In this document: one piece after another, positions 62,930 through 64,000 of the stretch
How the letters are laid out: each line of letters starts with the position of its first letter
How positions within the stretch are numbered: the first letter of the stretch is position 1
From: Sinorhizobium medicae
GTDB taxonomy: Bacteria; Pseudomonadota; Alphaproteobacteria; Rhizobiales; Rhizobiaceae
Direction: 5' to 3'
DNA length: 64,000 nt
Assembly: GCF_007827695.1 (NCBI RefSeq)
Contig: NZ_VITA01000025.1
Span: forward strand, 1-64,000
Translations under genes and position numbers: made by a program
Notes under the pieces: model-generated
Seen by the model: only the letters and a program-made list of their open reading frames with translations
The model's database searches: none
Told to the model about the DNA's origin: nothing

Positions 62930-64000
62930 ATGAGCAAGAATTGGCGCCCGGCAACCCAGCTCGTCCACGGCGGAACGCTGCGTTCCCAGTACGGCGAGAC
63001 CTCCGAAGCGATCTTCCTGACGCAAGGCTTCGTCTACGACACCTCCGAAGCGGCGGAGGCCCGTTTCAAGGGCGAGACTGACGGTTACATCTATGCGCGT
63101 TACGGCAGCCCGACCAACGACATGTTCGAAAAGCGCATGTGCATGCTCGAAGGAGCGGAAGACGCGCGTGCAACCGCCTCCGGCATGGCCGCGGTTTCTG
63201 CGGCAATCCTTTGCCAGGTGAAGGCTGGAGACCATATCGTCGCCGCCCGCGCACTCTTCGGCTCGTGCCGCTGGGTTGTGGAGACGCTGGCGCCGAAATA
63301 CGGGGTCGAGTGCACGCTGGTGGACGGCCGCGATCTCAAGAACTGGGAAGACGCAGTGCGTCCGAACACGAAGGTCTTCTTCCTGGAAAGCCCGACGAAC
63401 CCGACGCTGGAAGTGATCGACATTGCCGGTGTCGCCAGGCTCGCCGATCAGATCGGCGCCAAGGTGGTGGTCGACAACGTCTTCGCAACGCCGCTCTTCC
63501 AGAAGCCGCTGGAGCTCGGCGCCCATATCGTCGTCTATTCCGCGACGAAACATATCGATGGCCAGGGTCGCTGCCTCGGCGGCGTGGTTCTCTCCGACAA
63601 GCAGTGGATCGACGAGAATCTGCATGATTACTTCCGTCACACCGGCCCGGCCATGTCGCCCTTCAATGCCTGGACGCTACTGAAGGGGATCGAGACCCTG
63701 CCGCTACGCGTTAGGCAGCAGACCGAGAGCGCCCGCCGCATCGCCGACTTCCTCGCAGAGCAGCCGCAGGTCGCACGCGTCATTTATCCGGGCCGCAAGG
63801 ATCACCCGCAGGCCGACATTATTGCCAAGCAGATGAGCGGCGGCTCGACGCTGGTCGCCTTCGAACTCAAGGGCGGCAAGGAAGCAGCCTTCGCCCTGCA
63901 GAACGCGCTGGAAATCGTTCGGATCTCCAACAATCTGGGCGATTCCAAGAGCCTGATCACCCATCCGGCGACGACGACCCATAAGAACCTTACCGACGAG
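62930..64000 (+). CDS. metZ: O-succinylhomoserine sulfhydrylase (partial, runs off the right edge)
   Basis: The 357 codons present are open to the window end; the full protein is about 390-400 residues. It is a Cys/Met-metabolism PLP enzyme: MSKNWRPATQLVHGGTLRSQYGETSEAIFLTQGFVY at the start, YARYGSPTNDMFEKRM, VVDNVFATPLFQKPLELGAHIVVYSATKHIDGQGRCLGGV with the PLP lysine, and GIETLPLRVRQQTESA. MetZ makes homocysteine from O-succinylhomoserine and sulfide. The SAM-II riboswitch upstream confirms the methionine role. ATG 62930 has a weak ribosome-binding site (GAAAGTGA). Confidence 0.95.
   Translation, partial: MSKNWRPATQLVHGGTLRSQYGETSEAIFLTQGFVYDTSEAAEARFKGETDGYIYARYGSPTNDMFEKRMCMLEGAEDARATASGMAAVSAAILCQVKAGDHIVAARALFGSCRWVVETLAPKYGVECTLVDGRDLKNWEDAVRPNTKVFFLESPTNPTLEVIDIAGVARLADQIGAKVVVDNVFATPLFQKPLELGAHIVVYSATKHIDGQGRCLGGVVLSDKQWIDENLHDYFRHTGPAMSPFNAWTLLKGIETLPLRVRQQTESARRIADFLAEQPQVARVIYPGRKDHPQADIIAKQMSGGSTLVAFELKGGKEAAFALQNALEIVRISNNLGDSKSLITHPATTTHKNLTDE

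Noticed and set aside
1-64000. CRISPR array, insertion sequence or prophage
   Set aside because: No set of regularly spaced direct repeats, transposase motif or phage structural gene was found in the window.

Overview
This window is high-GC chromosomal DNA that I read as Sinorhizobium/Ensifer or a very close relative in the Rhizobiales. The grounds are a PodJ-type polarity protein, a fused SecDF, a double-length dCTP deaminase, a SAM-II riboswitch in front of metZ (an alphaproteobacterial arrangement), two large ABC uptake loci, and rhizobial-style short intergenic repeats. I see no CRISPR array, no insertion sequence, no prophage and no rRNA operon. There is one tRNA gene, tRNA-Gly(CCC).

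Layout. 1-0.9 kb: the start of an unrecognised gene running off the left edge and an Rrf2-type regulator. 0.9-8.7 kb: a seven-gene operon on the minus strand (GntR regulator, HSL-type esterase, sugar-binding protein, two permeases, TIM-barrel epimerase, Gfo/Idh/MocA dehydrogenase) with the transporter ATPase divergent. A 28-bp palindrome lies between the two transcription units. 9.4-12.4 kb: SecDF with its terminator and a doubtful secreted ORF. 12.7-20.8 kb: an amino-acid module that looks like arginine uptake plus the arginine transaminase route: a ThDP decarboxylase (AruI-like), an aminotransferase (AruH-like), a TetR regulator, a divergent HisP/ArtP-type ABC transporter, and an M20 amidohydrolase whose 3' end is frameshifted. 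21-24 kb: a cyanide-insensitive type bd oxidase (cydA, cydB and a 38-residue third subunit) and an AroQ-type chorismate mutase. 24-31.5 kb: galE, an aminotransferase, mscL, a symporter-fused hybrid histidine kinase and a LuxR-type response regulator.

31.6-45 kb: mostly housekeeping and small hypothetical genes (pyrD, MATE exporter, CAP-domain lipoprotein, TPR methyltransferase, YitT-like membrane protein), an Rrf2/AhpD-like pair with an outstanding palindromic operator, a DEXH helicase-pdeM DNA-repair pair, a stand-alone Lrp ligand-binding domain, a GFA protein, and a TauE/TIGR02186 pair. 45-54.8 kb: podJ, then a three-gene fatty-acid beta-oxidation operon (acyl-CoA dehydrogenase, thiolase, FadB) behind a perfect 13-bp inverted repeat and closed by a strong terminator. 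54.8-64 kb: a decayed autotransporter tail, a divergent SRPBCC/HxlR pair, a Ca2+/H+ antiporter-like protein, a LexA/CI-like S24 repressor abutting a nuclease-fold protein and a TerB-like protein, a sterol-desaturase-like membrane hydroxylase, a solute-binding protein, tRNA-Gly, the dCTP deaminase, and metZ, which runs off the right edge.

Both ABC loci carry a strong hairpin directly after the binding-protein gene, which would favour excess binding protein over permease. Several regulator genes (GntR, TetR, Rrf2, HxlR) sit beside clear inverted repeats, so operators can be proposed directly from the sequence. All family names come from reading the translated sequences; no database search was possible.
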